From the NCBI GenBank assembly GCA_038248505.1, contig JBBRXJ010000006.1:1-59178 (forward strand): 59,178 nt of DNA, read 5' to 3'. This DNA is from JBBRXJ01 sp038248505 (GTDB lineage Bacteria > Bacteroidota > Bacteroidia > Bacteroidales > JBBRXJ01). Positions 36,710-46,000 of this stretch are shown here, in pieces. Every line of letters starts with the position of its first letter. The stretch's first letter is position 1. A model generated the notes under the pieces. The model was not told the origin of the DNA and did not search any database. It worked only from the letters and a program-made list of their open reading frames with translations. Position numbers and translations under genes: made by a program.

Positions 36710-37981
36710 TTAGGTTTCAAATATTTTAAGTGACTTATCATTTATGTCTTTTGAATATGAGGCCTTCCAGCAATTTATATATCCATTCAATAATTCTTGT
36801 TCAGTAAAATGCTTTGGCTTAAATACTACATTGGCTGTATTATACTTTGTCCAATTATAATGCAGAATGCGATCTTCACTGCGCAACTGATGCCAAATTG
36901 GGGTTTGCGGATAAGGTGTCACAATATAAAATTCTGAGGTATCAATTTTTGCTTTCTCAATAAATTCCAACGCAATATCGAAAACCGAATTATCCTGATA
37001 ATCAAACCCAAGGCCAACTGAAATAAATGCTTGAATTCCTGCATCTTGAATACTTTTCACAATATCTACGCCCCAATCAAAATATCTTTTTTCTCCTTTC
37101 TGAAAAGCTTTAACAGAAAATGGATCACAGCCAGTTACGAGATAAAGACTTACAACTCCTCCGTCTGCAAGGGTTTTTAAGTAGCTTGGTTCAGTGCTCA
37201 TTGCTAAAGATCCTGACATAAACAATCGAGGTTTAGGGGTGAGTTCGGAAAACGATTTTAATAATTCCTCTCTAAACTTAAAACATTGTTTGTGTGGTAA
37301 TACTAAAGTGTCATCAATTAAATAATAATCTCCTTTTATTGGAGCGGATTTTATTTCATTTAAGATCTTATCCATAGTTTTGAAACGAAATTTATTCCCA
37401 AATTCTGATGGCACAATACATGTTTCACATTTAAAACAGCAGCCCCTCATTACCTGAATCAGTGTAGCACCCCAGTCGTACATATTTTTCTCAAAAAATA
37501 AACTTCTATCAGGTAATGGTATTTGATTCACGTCAGGATAACCTCCATGATAAAACTTCAAAAGTTTTCTCTGCTGAAAATCGCTCAACATCTGTTGCCA
37601 CACATTTTCAACCTCACCAACACAAACCGAATCAAAATACTGAGAGACCTCATCGGGCATTAAGGATGGATGCATTCCCCCTGCTATAACAGTTTTACCT
37701 TTACTTCTAAATTTCTTTGCAATCTCAAAAGCAAAATTTGCCTGAGGGGTAAAAAAACTAATGGCTATCAAGTCTGCATCATCATTGTAATCGATTTCCT
37801 CAACATTTTCATCAAACAATTTAACTTGATGCTCATTCTTTGATAGAGCTGAAAGTATTGGAATACCTAAGGCAGGTGGCATTTTAAAATTTCCTAAATG
37901 TTTGAGGTATGAAAGACTTCCCAACTCAACTCTTGACTCCAAAAAACGCTCAAATTTTGGATAAATAAATGTTATTTTCAT
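36710..37981 (-). CDS. B12-binding-type radical SAM protein
   Basis: 423 residues from the ATG at 37981 (a TTG two codons upstream is unlikely). The N-terminal region (1-140) has the Rossmann-like cobalamin-binding layout (FFTPQANFAFEIAKKFRSKGKTVIAGGMHPSLMPDE) but without the clear DxHxxG of proven B12 binders. The radical SAM cluster motif is Cys181-x3-Cys185-x2-Cys188 (RGCCFKCETC). Likely a methyltransferase or C-C-bond-forming enzyme. It is 130 bases upstream of ACP2, with ACP2's promoter in between, on the same strand as the pigment operon. Whether it belongs to pigment synthesis is not shown. Confidence 0.75.
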   Translation of the reverse strand: MKITFIYPKFERFLESRVELGSLSYLKHLGNFKMPPALGIPILSALSKNEHQVKLFDENVEEIDYNDDADLIAISFFTPQANFAFEIAKKFRSKGKTVIAGGMHPSLMPDEVSQYFDSVCVGEVENVWQQMLSDFQQRKLLKFYHGGYPDVNQIPLPDRSLFFEKNMYDWGATLIQVMRGCCFKCETCIVPSEFGNKFRFKTMDKILNEIKSAPIKGDYYLIDDTLVLPHKQCFKFREELLKSFSELTPKPRLFMSGSLAMSTEPSYLKTLADGGVVSLYLVTGCDPFSVKAFQKGEKRYFDWGVDIVKSIQDAGIQAFISVGLGFDYQDNSVFDIALEFIEKAKIDTSEFYIVTPYPQTPIWHQLRSEDRILHYNWTKYNTANVVFKPKHFTEQELLNGYINCWKASYSKDINDKSLKIFET

Positions 37982-38092
37982 GCGCAAAATGTAATTAATC
38001 TCTTTAAAATAAAATTCACTTTTAAAATAGTATTATGATTATACAAAATAAAACTACTAAAATAATTATGGAAAATCTATTCCATTTACTAT

Positions 38093-38728
38093 TTAACAAC
38101 ATTCACAACATGCCTTCCCTTTTGCCTTATCAAAAGCCTCACGTCCTTCTTTTACTGAAAACCAAATTAATCCGGCAGTACCTAAAATATCGAACCACGC
38201 AATATGAAATATTTCGAAAAGAATACCTGATACTAAAAGCACAATAGACATATAAACGCAAACCATTCCACAATTTGCATCCGCAATAATAGGATCAGAG
38301 TTCAACAAGCTACCAATCTTCTTCTTTAAACTTACAATGATGAGCATAAATACAATTGATATGGACGCTACGATAATGTTCCAAAAAGTTGTATGTGGTT
38401 TATAACCATAATAAATATTCCAAATAGCTGAAAAAGCAAGTATTATTACAAGTGCATAGAAACACCATCCAGTAATTTTTAGTGTAGTAATTTCAAATGC
38501 ACTTCGTTCCTCATCCTTTTTATTACGAATACGATATATCATAAATAAAACACCAGAAGCGGATATGGTTTCAATAAAACTATCTAACCCAAATCCGAAA
38601 AGGCTTAGCGTTTCATCCTTTACTCCCATCTAGATAGAAACTAGTCCTTCTATGACATTATAAAACACTGTATACCAAGCTAAATATCGAGCATTTTGGT
38701 ACAACTTTTGCTGATCCATCTTTCGCAT
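38093..38728 (-). pseudogene. Cation transporter (CDF-like membrane domain) interrupted by in-frame TAG
   Basis: The open part (178 residues from an ATG at 38629) has helices with FGFGLDSFIETISA and DPIIADANCGMVCVYMS, like the small cation-efflux-superfamily membrane proteins, and a CCECC tail. It lacks their first helix. Upstream in the same frame, from ATG 38728 (or 38719), 32 codons give the missing start (YNVIEGLVSI), then TAG at 38630-38632, then MGVKDETLSLFGFG. One codon change, probably from Tyr, therefore splits the gene. Restart at the ATG right after the stop is possible. Either a recent nonsense mutation or a sequence error. Confidence 0.7.
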
Positions 38729-38792
38729 TTTTGAATAATATATGTGTACTATTTAGATATTATGAACAAATGTATTAATTTTACAAATAATA

Positions 38793-40688
38793 ATGAAACA
38801 TAAAAACCCATATAAATCGCTATTAAAAGATATTTTTGTTTGGCTAAAACTTATTTGTATTTTACTTCTGAGCTACTTTTTATGTAGAATACTATTTTTT
38901 GCCTTCAATGCTTCATACTTTAAATTATTAAGTTTTCAGACTGTATATTCTATTATATTGGGTGGCTTACGATTTGATATATCAGCCATTCTATATATAA
39001 ACGCTGCATTCATTGTTATTAGTCTATTCCCAATCTTTCGTTTCGTAAAAATAATTCGCAATAGATTATTTATTGTACTATTTTTAGTTGTAAATATTTT
39101 TGCGATTTTGCTTAATTTAGTTGATGTTAGCTTCTTCTCTTTTGAATTACGCCGAAGCACTTCGGAGCTGTTCACATCAAATTGGTTAGGTAAGGAATTC
39201 ATAAATTTAATACCAACTTTAATTTTAGGTTATTGGTATATCCTCATATTATGGGCTACGGTAAGTATTCTCATGTCAACCCTTGTTATTAAAACTATTT
39301 TAAATTTAGATAACAGAGAACGCAATCCAATCTTTATTTCTTCAAGTTTATATCTTTTTTTTTTGGCTTTAGTATTTCTTGGTATCAGAGGCGGAGTACA
39401 ATTAAAACCACTTGATGTAATGCACGCACCTTCAGTAGCCGGACCTAGATATTCATCCTTAGTTCTTAATACTCCATTTACCATTATTCGTACCATCGGC
39501 GTAAAAATAAAATTCACTAAATACTTTAGTGATGCGGAACTTAAAAGGATCTATATTCCTGAAACAAAAGTCTTATCTGGAACAGCGCCTAAACTTAATG
39601 TTGTAATTATTATTCTTGAGAGTTTTGGTTCAGAATATATTGGGGGATTAAGTGGAAGAAAAAACTACACTCCTTTTCTGGATAGCTTAATGAATAATAG
39701 CCTAGTATTTACAAACGCTTATGCTAATGGAAAACGGTCCATTGAAGCCATGCCCGCAATAATGGCTGGCATTCCTGCGCTATCGTCAAGGTCTGTTATT
39801 TCATCTGGTATGTATTTAAAAGGTATTAAAGGCATCGCTTCTGTTCTATCAGAACACGGATATACGACAGCATTTTTTCATGCTGCCCTAAATGGATCGA
39901 TGGGATTCGATAATTTTGCAGCGCTATCAGGGTTTCAAAACTTTTATGGTATGAACGAATACCCGTATAAGTCTGATTTTGATGGTAACTGGGGAATATA
40001 CGATGAGCCTTTTCTTCAATTCTTTGCTGAGAAATTAGGATCCTTTCATCAACCATTTATGGCTGGTATTTTTACACTCTCCTCACATCATCCTTATACG
40101 CTTCCTGTAAAATACTCAAAACAATTTAAAGGCGGAACATTGCCCATTCACAAAACCATTGAATATGTAGATTGGTCTCTGAGTCGTTTCTTTAAAAAAG
40201 CAGAGAAAATGTCTTGGTATAAAAATACGCTATTCATAATAACAGCGGATCATACAGCACAGCAGGAAACACCTCGATATACCACAATGAAAGGCATTTT
40301 TTCTGTTCCTATTATTTTTTATTCGCCAAAAAATAAAACACTGAATCGAAGAGATAGTACCACAATGCAACACAGTGATATTTACCCCTCGCTCATGGCA
40401 TATATGCATATAAAAGGAAATTACCCCGGTTTTGGTCGAAATGTTTTTTCTAAAACAAAAAAACTAAGTATGGTCACAAATTATCTTGATGGTATTTACC
40501 AAGGTATAGTTGGAGACACAGTAATTCAGTTTAATAGCAAAAAAGTTACCGCTTATTATTTTACCAAAAAAGATAGCCTAATGTATTTTAATAAAACAGA
40601 CAGTTTATACCCTCGTATGCAAGTTCATGAAGAATATTTAAAAGCGATTATACAGAGTTTCAATGAACAGATGTCAGTTCAAGAATGA
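38793..40688 (+). CDS. LTA-synthase-family sulfatase/phosphoglycerol transferase
   Basis: 631 residues. Five hydrophobic helices (about 12-250) precede an extracytoplasmic alkaline-phosphatase-fold domain. LNVVIIILESFGSEYIGGL carries the first metal site, ANGKRSIEAMPAIMAGIP holds the probable Ser nucleophile where LtaS has Thr, and ITADHTAQ is the C-terminal metal site. Members in Gram-negative bacteria transfer phosphoglycerol or phosphoethanolamine onto glycans or lipids in the periplasm. Monocistronic; no promoter match was found upstream. Confidence 0.83.
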   Translation: MKHKNPYKSLLKDIFVWLKLICILLLSYFLCRILFFAFNASYFKLLSFQTVYSIILGGLRFDISAILYINAAFIVISLFPIFRFVKIIRNRLFIVLFLVVNIFAILLNLVDVSFFSFELRRSTSELFTSNWLGKEFINLIPTLILGYWYILILWATVSILMSTLVIKTILNLDNRERNPIFISSSLYLFFLALVFLGIRGGVQLKPLDVMHAPSVAGPRYSSLVLNTPFTIIRTIGVKIKFTKYFSDAELKRIYIPETKVLSGTAPKLNVVIIILESFGSEYIGGLSGRKNYTPFLDSLMNNSLVFTNAYANGKRSIEAMPAIMAGIPALSSRSVISSGMYLKGIKGIASVLSEHGYTTAFFHAALNGSMGFDNFAALSGFQNFYGMNEYPYKSDFDGNWGIYDEPFLQFFAEKLGSFHQPFMAGIFTLSSHHPYTLPVKYSKQFKGGTLPIHKTIEYVDWSLSRFFKKAEKMSWYKNTLFIITADHTAQQETPRYTTMKGIFSVPIIFYSPKNKTLNRRDSTTMQHSDIYPSLMAYMHIKGNYPGFGRNVFSKTKKLSMVTNYLDGIYQGIVGDTVIQFNSKKVTAYYFTKKDSLMYFNKTDSLYPRMQVHEEYLKAIIQSFNEQMSVQE

Positions 40689-40782
40689 CAAATTTCGTAT
40701 AAAAAAATATTATTTAACTCAACTTAAGCCGGACTATCTAATAATCATTACTTTAAGCCTATAAATTATTTTGGCAAAAACC

Positions 40783-40813
40783 TTTGGCAAAAAAGAAAAA
40801 TAATTTACATTTG
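40783..40813 (+). promoter_or_regulatory. Promoter of the tRNA-Glu gene
   Basis: TTTG (40783-40786), 19 bases, TACATTTG (40806-40813): an exact match to both Bacteroidota promoter elements and spacing. The tRNA begins at 40829, about 10 bases after the expected start site. Confidence 0.8.
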
Positions 40814-40828
40814 CAACCCAAACGAAAT

Positions 40829-40901
40829 GGTCCCTTCGTCTAGTGGCCTAGGACGCCGGGTTTTCATCCCGGTAACAGGGGTTCAAGTCCCCTAGGGACT
40901 A
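40829..40901 (+). tRNA. tRNA-Glu (TTC anticodon)
   Basis: 73 bases fold as a cloverleaf: acceptor GGTCCCT with AGGGACT, anticodon stem CCGGG/CCCGG with loop TTTTCAT giving anticodon TTC, and T-arm GGGGTTCAAGTCCCC. The first acceptor pair is G-T, with discriminator A. CCA is not encoded. Confidence 0.95.
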
Positions 40902-40910
40902 CTTGATATG

Positions 40911-40946
40911 CCTCAGAAGCCTTGTGTTTCTGAGGTTTTTGTTTTT
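40911..40946 (+). terminator. Terminator of the tRNA-Glu gene
   Basis: CCTCAGAA (40911-40918) and TTCTGAGG (40928-40935) form a perfect 8-bp stem with a 9-base loop, followed by TTTTTGTTTTT. Confidence 0.85.
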
Positions 40947-41079
40947 GAGGGGAATGTATTGGGGCGTTTTTTTCTAGTCCTTGTTATTCCATTAATTTTC
41001 AAACTACAAAGCATTTAACTTAATTTATTTTTTCATTAAAAGGGTAAATATAAACACATTAAGCCAATTCCTTCGAGCA

Positions 41080-41304
41080 TCAGTCAGTAATTTCGTTCGG
41101 CGGAGAGCCCAATGTCATTAAGTTATGCAAAATCATAGAGCATCCTTCTTGCCCCAATAAATCGGTAAATGCCTTTTCTAATTTTTCTTTTGTGAAATGC
41201 ATGTAATGGTTAATGATATTTTTAGTAGATTTAAGTATAGCTGCAATCAATTTAATGATTTCGACTGGATCGGTATTGAAGCTTTCAAATTGTTCTTTGG
41301 TCAA
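41080..41304 (-). other. Unrecognised open frame of 74 codons, TTG start, possibly a gene remnant
   Basis: The frame reads as a plausible helical, charged protein (KEKLEKAFTDLLGQEGC), but it begins with TTG and has no ATG before codon 35. The same frame stays open upstream across the REP-like palindrome at 41314-41330 without a start codon. No family is recognised. It may be a small genuine gene or the tail of a decayed one. Confidence 0.3.
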
Positions 41305-41313
41305 ATAAAACGA

Positions 41314-41330
41314 ACGAGCGGGACGCTCGT
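41314..41330. repeat. REP-like short palindrome
   Basis: ACGAGCG (41314-41320), GGA, CGCTCGT (41324-41330): a perfect 7-bp GC-rich hairpin in otherwise AT-rich DNA. Palindromes of this kind are often recognised by single-strand Y1 (RAYT) transposases; none is in the window. Confidence 0.5.
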
Positions 41331-41423
41331 CCGATCTAAGAAAGGCAATCCGTGACCAGTGGCTGCAATGAATTTTTAATGCTAATATATAGCAATTTTA
41401 AAAACAATTTCTATTTAATGCTA

Positions 41424-41467
41424 TTGGTGGCTGAGATGCCACATTGAGTTTATCGAAATGCCCTCGA
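41424..41467. repeat. Dispersed repeat, copy B (partner at 7454-7497)
   Basis: Matches 7454-7497 at 38 of 44 positions. Just downstream (41483-41495) GGTGGCTGAGGCT repeats the first bases of the element, so this copy may be a compound or partly duplicated unit. Confidence 0.65.
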
Positions 41468-41506
41468 TGTCACCCTAAGGCAAGGTGGCTGAGGCTACAA
41501 TAAAGA

Positions 41507-42019
41507 CTATAGCTCATAGCTATTTATCCCTAGTCGTTTTAATTCCTGTCGCATAATTTTTCGAACTACTCCAGGGCTTATATCGGTTCGTTTTGACACT
41601 TCACTAACTGTCATCCCTTTGTCAATAAAACGTCTTATAAACATTGACATTGTTTCGGCGATTTCTATTAAATGATGATCGGGGTCATAAAACCGAATTG
41701 ATCGCTGTCCCCATTTTTCTTCTTTTAACTCATGAAGAAATTCATACCCCTCTTTTTGCAATCTATTTTGAATACTTCGTAACTCTTCTGTTTCAAAATA
41801 GATTTCGAAATGATTACTTTTATTCTGATTATTTTTGTTATCCGCTATACTCTCAGCAATAGGATGGTTGTCTAGCTCCCATATTGATAAGCCATTCTTA
41901 AAAAGTATATTCTTCCCAAAATCCATATCAATTTTTAATTCTAAAAAATTAGTATAAAATTTTCTGGAAACATCAATGTCGTTAACAAAAAGGACAAAGC
42001 TAAAATTCTTAATCTGCAT
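41507..42019 (-). CDS. VOC (glyoxalase/bleomycin-resistance) family protein with C-terminal helix-turn-helix-like tail
   Basis: 170 residues. Residues 1-122 form two beta-alpha-beta-beta-beta units of the VOC fold (FVLFVNDIDVSRKFYTNFL and RSIRFYDPDHHLIEIAE), with the closing Glu of the usual metal site. Residues 125-170 (FIDKGMTVSEVSKRTDISPGVVRKIM) look like a helix-turn-helix, an extension known in some VOC proteins. Reaction unknown: isomerase, dioxygenase or drug-binding roles are all possible. ATG at 42019, single gene. Confidence 0.82.
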   Translation of the reverse strand: MQIKNFSFVLFVNDIDVSRKFYTNFLELKIDMDFGKNILFKNGLSIWELDNHPIAESIADNKNNQNKSNHFEIYFETEELRSIQNRLQKEGYEFLHELKEEKWGQRSIRFYDPDHHLIEIAETMSMFIRRFIDKGMTVSEVSKRTDISPGVVRKIMRQELKRLGINSYEL

Positions 42020-42570
42020 ATTTATTTGTTTTTTAAGATAAACCCATTTTCTATTTTAATACAATTTATGAAAATTATCAATTACAAAGAAATTATTTTA
42101 CCATTAAAATAGAATAAGACAAATTGATACTGCCTGATTATGAGGTTATAATTTAAAAAATACATTACTCATCACCCTACAACCGCACAAGTGTCGGCTA
42201 AATAATTAAACGAGAACTGAATTTGAGGAAAAAACAAAATAAAACTGATATCGCATTATTATACACCTCTTATATATTATCAATCTCATTGGCGTACAAT
42301 TATACAGTATTTAAAGAAACATTATTCTTAGTGATATGGAAAATCAAAATTTATAAACCAATTATAAAAATTAAATCTTAATCTATAAAACAAGCTCCCT
42401 AAAATATAATGTATACTCCTCATTTTCTTTATTGTAAACATTTACACTCGACTACAAACGAATGAAAAACGACTATAAATGTTTATGAGCCGAATCAGGT
42501 AGTTTGCCTAATATATGTTTGCATTGTCGTTAACAAAAAAATGAAATGTATAAACTAAAAAATGAAATGT
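42020..42570. other. Intergenic region upstream of ssb with inverted repeat and duplicated start region
   Basis: About 540 bases without a recognisable gene. Noted: an inverted repeat at 42435-42485 and a possible -7 element TATGTTTG at 42514-42521. A 21-base-period duplication places AAAATGAAATGTAT twice, with ATGs at 42541 and 42562. The first ATG opens only a five-codon frame (MKCIN) ending before the second. Confidence 0.5.
42435..42485. repeat. Inverted repeat upstream of ssb
   Basis: TAAACATTTA (42435-42444) and TAAATGTTTA (42476-42485) are perfect 10-bp inverted arms around 31 bases that contain two direct copies of CGACTA. It lies about 30 bases upstream of the possible ssb -7 element, so an operator is conceivable. 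Confidence 0.45.
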
Positions 42571-42933
42571 ATGACAACTATTAAAAACAGAGTACAGCTA
42601 ATCGGTAATTTAGGTGGTGATCCTGATGTAAAAGACATCAATGGCACAAAAATGACACGTTTTTCAATTGCTACAACAGAAACGTATAAGGACAGCAAAG
42701 GAAGTTTACAAAAACAAACACAGTGGCATAATTTAATAGCATGGGGAAAAACGGCAGAGCATGCTGCCAATCTTTTAAAAAAAGGGGCGGAAATAGCTAT
42801 TGAGGGTAAATTAAATCAGCGTAGCTATGAAAAAGATGGTCAGAAAAAATATGTTACAGAAATAGTAATGGACACTTTCAATCTTATCACACGAAATAAA
42901 CAAGAAGAGATGTCGTCAAAAGCACAAGAATAG
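42571..42933 (+). CDS. ssb: Single-stranded DNA-binding protein
   Basis: 120 residues from the ATG at 42571; the ATG at 42562 adds MKC and cannot be excluded. The OB fold is clear: NRVQLIGNLGGDPDVK, TRFSIATTETYKD, TQWHNLIAWGKTAEHAANLLKKGAEIAIEGKL and a final strand. The C-terminal tail is short (about 12 residues) and lacks the acidic DDDxPF tip that recruits partners in the main housekeeping SSB. This may therefore be a second, specialised SSB. Terminator at 42951-42986. Confidence 0.9.
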   Translation: MTTIKNRVQLIGNLGGDPDVKDINGTKMTRFSIATTETYKDSKGSLQKQTQWHNLIAWGKTAEHAANLLKKGAEIAIEGKLNQRSYEKDGQKKYVTEIVMDTFNLITRNKQEEMSSKAQE

Positions 42934-42950
42934 ATTTTTTCTGAAATAAA

Positions 42951-42986
42951 AAAAAAGCCCCGTGCATTAAGCATAGGGCTTTTTTA
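42951..42986. terminator. Bidirectional terminator between ssb and the histidine kinase gene
   Basis: AAAAAGCCC on the left pairs with GGGCTTTTT (42976-42985) around a short loop with a second small stem. It is suitable for ssb (plus) and for the minus-strand kinase gene ending at 43015. Confidence 0.8.
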
Positions 42987-43014
42987 ATAAGGAAAATGAA
43001 ATAGATTTATATAA

Positions 43015-46000
43015 TTACAGAAGGAGATATTTTTTAATAATACTCTGTAGTAACTTTATTTCAATAGGCTTGCTAATATAATCAGTACATCCTGCATCTA
43101 TACATTTTTTACGATCTTCAGAATAGGCATAAGCAGTTTGTGCAATAATAGGTATTTTCTCGTTAAATTTTCTAATTTCAGTTGTAGCTCCATAGCCATT
43201 TATCCCTGGCAAATTTATGTCCATGAAAATAATTATAAGATCGGGATTTTCTTGTGTTATTTGAATAGCAGATTCCCCATCTTCAGCTCTAAAAATAATT
43301 GCGTTTGATCTTTCAAAAAAAACTTTTAAAAAAAGAAAACTACTCTCATCGTCCTCAACAATAAGTATTTTCTTATTTTGGAGATTCAAGCTTTCGTTTG
43401 TTGATGATTCACGTATAGTAGCATTTCTATCAATTCCTATTTTATTATATGGTAAGCTAAAATAAAATGTTGCCCCTTTCCCTAATTCAGATTCAAGCCA
43501 AATTTTACCACTCATAAGTTCAATTAAGCTGCTGGATATTGCCAAACCCAATCCTGTTCCACCATACCTCCGCTCAAATGATTCATCAGCTTGCCTGAAA
43601 CGCTCAAAAATGATACGCTTCTTTGTTTCATCAATACCAATGCCCGTGTCGGCAACAAAAAAACGAAAAAACTTCTCATCCTTAGTAATTGTGTAACCAA
43701 ATTCAATAACCCCTGATTTTGTAAATTTTACTGCATTTGAAAGTAAATTTGTTAAAATTTGTTTTAGTCTGAAATCATCAATATTAATGGTACAATTATC
43801 AAAAGGAAGTGACGTATTTAGTAATAATCTGACTAAGTTTTTGTCTCTCGTTTCAAGTTCCGAATGAAAATGGTTATATATTTCTTTTAGAAATTGATTT
43901 AAGCTTATTTCGGATTCACTAATTATTAATTGACCCGCTTCTATTTTTGAGAGATCAATAATATCGTTTATAAGTGAAAGTAAATGATATGCATTACTAT
44001 GTACAATGTTGAGAAATTGAATTGATTTTTTATCAAACTTATTATCTTCTGCAAGCATTACATTTGTAAATCCAATAATGGAGTTAAGTGGGGTACGAAT
44101 TTCGTGACTCATATTAGCTAAGAACGTCGATTTTAAACGATCGGACTCTTCTGCTTTTTGTTTTGAAAGTTTAAGATCTTCTTCATATTTTTTACGCTCA
44201 GTAATATCCTTGATGGCACTTATCAAGCCAATAAACTTATTATTCTCATTTATTCGCGGATATACATTGTGATTTATCCATCGCACCTCACCTGATTTAA
44301 TAATAATGCGAAATTCGGCTGACGATTGTTTTCCAGATAATACCTCTCGCATACCCGATGTAAAAATTGCTATGTCATCCGGATGAACTATTTTTAGCCA
44401 ATCTTCTACAGAGGCTAGTTCATCGGGATTAATTCCATAGGTGCGAAATAACTTTTCTGTTGCCCATTCACGAATGAGTTTCCCTTCTGGAGTAAGGATC
44501 GCACTACTAGCGCCATCCGAAACAAGCTCGGAAAGTATACGATATTTTTCCTCACTCTTTTTTAGTGCATCCTCTGTCTCTTTACGCTTGCTTATTTCTC
44601 GTGAGCTAAATATGACCCCATCTAATTCATTTCTGTTATTATATAAAAAATTTATGGCAGATTCAACCCATCTGTAAATCCCATCTTTGTGCAAATAACG
44701 GTATTGAATATTTGTGCTATCTTTTTTATTGTCAACAGCTTTCTTAGTATCTAAGAAAACCGCATCAATATCTTCCTGATGAACAAGATCTGTAATTTCA
44801 TGTCCTAAAATATCTTCAATTTCCCAGCCAAAAACAGATTTAATAGAAGGACTTACATAAATTATTCTTCTTGATGCATCCATATGACAAATGGTATCTG
44901 CCATATTCTCTGTTATCAATTTTAGATTTATTTCTCTCTCTTTTAATTCATTTTCTACTTTTATTCTTTCACTAATATCAAATGAAACACCAATTAAACC
45001 AAGTATATTGTTGTTTTCGTCAAATGATGGTTTTACAACCGACTCAAAAGTAACATCCCCAACAGTAGTAATAAAATCAACGATCTCGCCTTTAAGGGCT
45101 CTATTCATACTTTCTATTATTTCAGGGCTTTCTTTATAAACCTCAAAAACAGACAAGCCGACAATTTGGCCAGGTAAAAGGCCCAACGATTCCAGCGCCT
45201 TTCCTTCTGAAAGACTAAAAATCCCATCTTTATCAATGGCATATAAAACTATTGGCAAATCACTTGTAAGTGTTGCCAATAATTTTTCATTTTTGCTTAT
45301 CTTCTCTTGAGTATTAATTCGATCACTTATATTCCGAAAAAAAGATTGATATGTTCCATTTGGATTTTTCTTAGAATACATTTCAATCATCACCTTGCTT
45401 CCATCTTTGCGTGTAAGATTTCGCTGGTTCTTTATTACGTCGCCTTTATCTATTATATCATAACGTAGAGGATATCTTTTCAACTCACTTTCTGAAAAGA
45501 ATAAACTAATATTTTTACCCAGCAGCTCTGCTTTTTGGTATCCTGTTAATTCCGTTGCCTTGGTATTTACATCTATAAAATTACCTTCCGTATCACCAAT
45601 AAATATGGCATCAACCGCTAATTCAATAATAGTTCTGTATTTCTCTTCTTTTTTAAGTAATTCCGATTCTGCCATCTTTCTTTGATGGATGTTTCGCGTG
45701 ATTCCTTGTATGCCTATAAAATTTTTATCATCATCCCAAACTCCAGTTGCTGTAATAAGACCCCACATGCTTGTGCCATCCTTACAATAATGTTCTAATT
45801 CTAACTCAATACTATAATTATTAATATCTACTAAGCCAAGTTTAATTTTTTCTAGTTCTCTTGCTAAGGTTATATTTAATACTACTAGCGATTCTGGTCT
45901 GAAAATACCACTTAAAGGTAGCTCCGCAAATTCTTCTGGCGTAAATCCTCTTTGTTCTAAAAGGCTGGAGCTTATAAAACGTGATTTAAAATCAAGATCG

